From Pseudoteredinibacter isoporae_A (GTDB lineage Bacteria > Pseudomonadota > Gammaproteobacteria > Pseudomonadales > Cellvibrionaceae), in the NCBI RefSeq assembly GCF_040372805.1, contig NZ_BAABWJ010000001.1:930001-994000 (forward strand): DNA of 64,000 bases, written 5' to 3'. The stretch's first letter is position 1. Each line of letters opens with the position of its first letter. Of the stretch, positions 62,977-64,000 are shown piece by piece. The notes below the pieces were generated by a model. It was not told the origin of the DNA and searched no databases. It saw only the letters and a program-made list of their open reading frames with translations. Both the position numbers and the translations under genes were made by a program.

Positions 62977-63621
62977 ATGCGTGCCATTATGGCTTTAGCT
63001 GCGATGCTGTTTTCCCTTACGGCTTTTGCCCAATACGAAGTAGGCAAGGATTACATTGAGCTGGCGGTTCCGCTGAAAACCGGTAGCGATAAGATTCAGG
63101 TGGACGAATATTTTTCGTACAGCTGTGGTCACTGCTACAAATTTGAACCGGTTATTTCTCAGTGGAAGAAAACCCTGGCTGATGATGTTGAGCTGGTTCA
63201 AACACCCGTTGCCTGGCAGTTGGTCAACAAAGGCCAGCGTGGGTATGCGATGGTTGCTCTGGCGAAAGCGTTCTACGCTGCCAAGGCGCTGAAAGTCTTG
63301 GACAAGGTGCATATGCCTATCTTTGATGGCATTTTTGTCGAGCAGAAAAACATGTCTGACGAAGATGAGCTGAAAGCCTTGTTTGAAAAGCATGGTGTTG
63401 ATCCGAAGAAGTTTGAAAAGATCTTCAATTCCTTTGGTGTTACCACTCAGGTTCGCGTTGCCCATTCTCGCTCTCGTGGCGCCAAAATCTCAGGCACACC
63501 AGAGATTGTGGTTGATGGCCGCTATGTGGTGAGTGCTCGGAAAGCGGGTGGTCAAGGCAATATGCTGAAGATTACGGATTTCCTGATTAACAAGATTCGC
63601 CAGGAAAAAGCGGCCAAATAA
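62977..63621 (+). CDS. dsbA: Thiol:disulfide interchange protein DsbA
   Basis: A 214-residue periplasmic oxidase that introduces disulfides into exported proteins. The signal peptide covers about 1-18 (ending AFA-QYE). The active site is C50-G-H-C53 in a thioredoxin fold with a helical insertion, and the cis-proline loop is in SGTPEIVVDG. CGHC replaces the more common CPHC and resembles protein disulfide isomerase. It follows cytochrome c4, as in Pseudomonas. A UNCG-type terminator follows. Confidence 0.94.
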   Translation: MRAIMALAAMLFSLTAFAQYEVGKDYIELAVPLKTGSDKIQVDEYFSYSCGHCYKFEPVISQWKKTLADDVELVQTPVAWQLVNKGQRGYAMVALAKAFYAAKALKVLDKVHMPIFDGIFVEQKNMSDEDELKALFEKHGVDPKKFEKIFNSFGVTTQVRVAHSRSRGAKISGTPEIVVDGRYVVSARKAGGQGNMLKITDFLINKIRQEKAAK

Positions 63622-63645
63622 AAGCTGCCGACAAGACGCGATACA

Positions 63646-63673
63646 GAAGGCCCTACGGGGCCTTCTTTCGTTT
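63646..63673 (+). terminator. Rho-independent terminator of dsbA
   Basis: GAAGGCCC (63646-63653), a TACG loop closed by C-G (a UNCG tetraloop in RNA), then GGGCCTTC (63658-63665) and a T-rich tail. Confidence 0.9.
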
Positions 63674-63807
63674 CAGAACCCTTCCATTGTGTGCGCTTTT
63701 CATTCGTATCGACATGTCCTTTGTTCTCTCAATTTTCTGCGCTTCCCGCCGCTAGCAACTGATATCTATGCCTGAATTTTATGGCTAACCCAGGCGACGG
63801 CGAACAC

Positions 63808-64000
63808 ATGACAAGCAGCGATCAAAACTGGAAAGAAAAATACCTTAACCTTATCGATTCCAACGAGCGTCAAAAGAAGCGTTTTGACGACCAACAGGAC
63901 AGCTTGAAGAAGGCTCTGGGTCGCTTAAGTGTGGCTGCGACGGGTTTGGATGAAGAGTTGGATAAGCGTCTGGATGATCTGCGGCGCCAGTTGCGCAGCG
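63808..64000 (+). CDS. N-terminal part of a probable GGDEF protein (cut by the window edge)
   Basis: An open frame to the right edge, 64 residues from the ATG at 63808, with an alternative ATG at 63781 nine codons upstream. AGGCGACGGCGAA precedes the later start. The sequence begins MTSSDQNWKEKYLNLID and is highly charged and helical, the opening expected of the coiled N-terminus of the diguanylate cyclase found next to dsbA in Pseudomonas. The GGDEF domain itself is outside the window, so the identity rests on context and the WKEKYL opening. Confidence 0.6.
   Translation, partial: MTSSDQNWKEKYLNLIDSNERQKKRFDDQQDSLKKALGRLSVAATGLDEELDKRLDDLRRQLRS

Overview
The window reads as chromosomal DNA of a gammaproteobacterium with roughly balanced base composition. 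Gene order in several blocks matches what I remember of Pseudomonas: trkA-rsmB-fmt-def / lysM / dprA-tsaC-hemF-aroE; coxB-coxA-cox11-coxC-DUF2909-SURF1-SCO-like-ctaA-ctaB-SCO; znuB-znuC-zur / znuA; and polA-engB-cytochrome c4-dsbA-GGDEF. Many TonB-dependent receptors, a beta-propeller phytase and an alkyl-sulfatase-like protein point to a marine or particle-associated heterotroph, perhaps from the Cellvibrionales side of the class. That placement is inference, not measured.

Layout. 1-4.4 kb: trkH (partial), trkA, rsmB, fmt and def on the minus strand. 4.7-14.8 kb: lysM, then an accessory minus-strand block (AraC regulator, alkyl-sulfatase-like hydrolase, HD-GYP response regulator), then dprA, purE, tsaC, hemF, aroE. 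14.9-19.3 kb: a DUF6249-like membrane protein with an ECF sigma factor and a small membrane protein, a DUF885 peptidase and a gamma carbonic anhydrase. 19.4-23.2 kb: a TorRS/ArcAB-like phosphorelay operon with a periplasmic binding protein. 23.3-30.2 kb: two gamma-glutamyltransferases flanking a TonB receptor. 30.3-37.2 kb: phytase, TonB receptor, then a divergent degenerate-GGDEF/AraC pair. 37.2-41.7 kb: prlC, yheV, an unknown protein and a MATE exporter. 42.2-50.9 kb: a complete aa3-type cytochrome oxidase and heme A/copper assembly operon. 50.8-54.7 kb: a binding protein and the zinc uptake system. 54.7-64 kb: a small exported protein, polA, a predicted sRNA, a third TonB receptor, engB, cytochrome c4, dsbA and the start of a probable diguanylate cyclase.

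The most notable non-coding signals are these. (1) A predicted sRNA of about 92 nt between polA and engB has a sigma-E/AlgU-type promoter, a 5' hairpin exposing a C/U-rich loop, and a Rho-independent terminator. It sits where Spot 42 and ErsA are found in other gammaproteobacteria. (2) PhoB-type direct repeats lie on both sides of the divergent region between the TonB receptor/phytase genes and the GGDEF/AraC genes, which suggests a phosphate-starvation locus for phytate use. (3) A near-consensus Zur box lies between zur and znuA. (4) Several long or phased repeats sit upstream of accessory genes. The predicted Pho locus contains a GGDEF protein with a ruined active site (AGDRF) but an intact RxxD inhibitory site, so it may bind c-di-GMP rather than make it.

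No rRNA, tRNA, CRISPR array, insertion sequence or prophage gene was seen.
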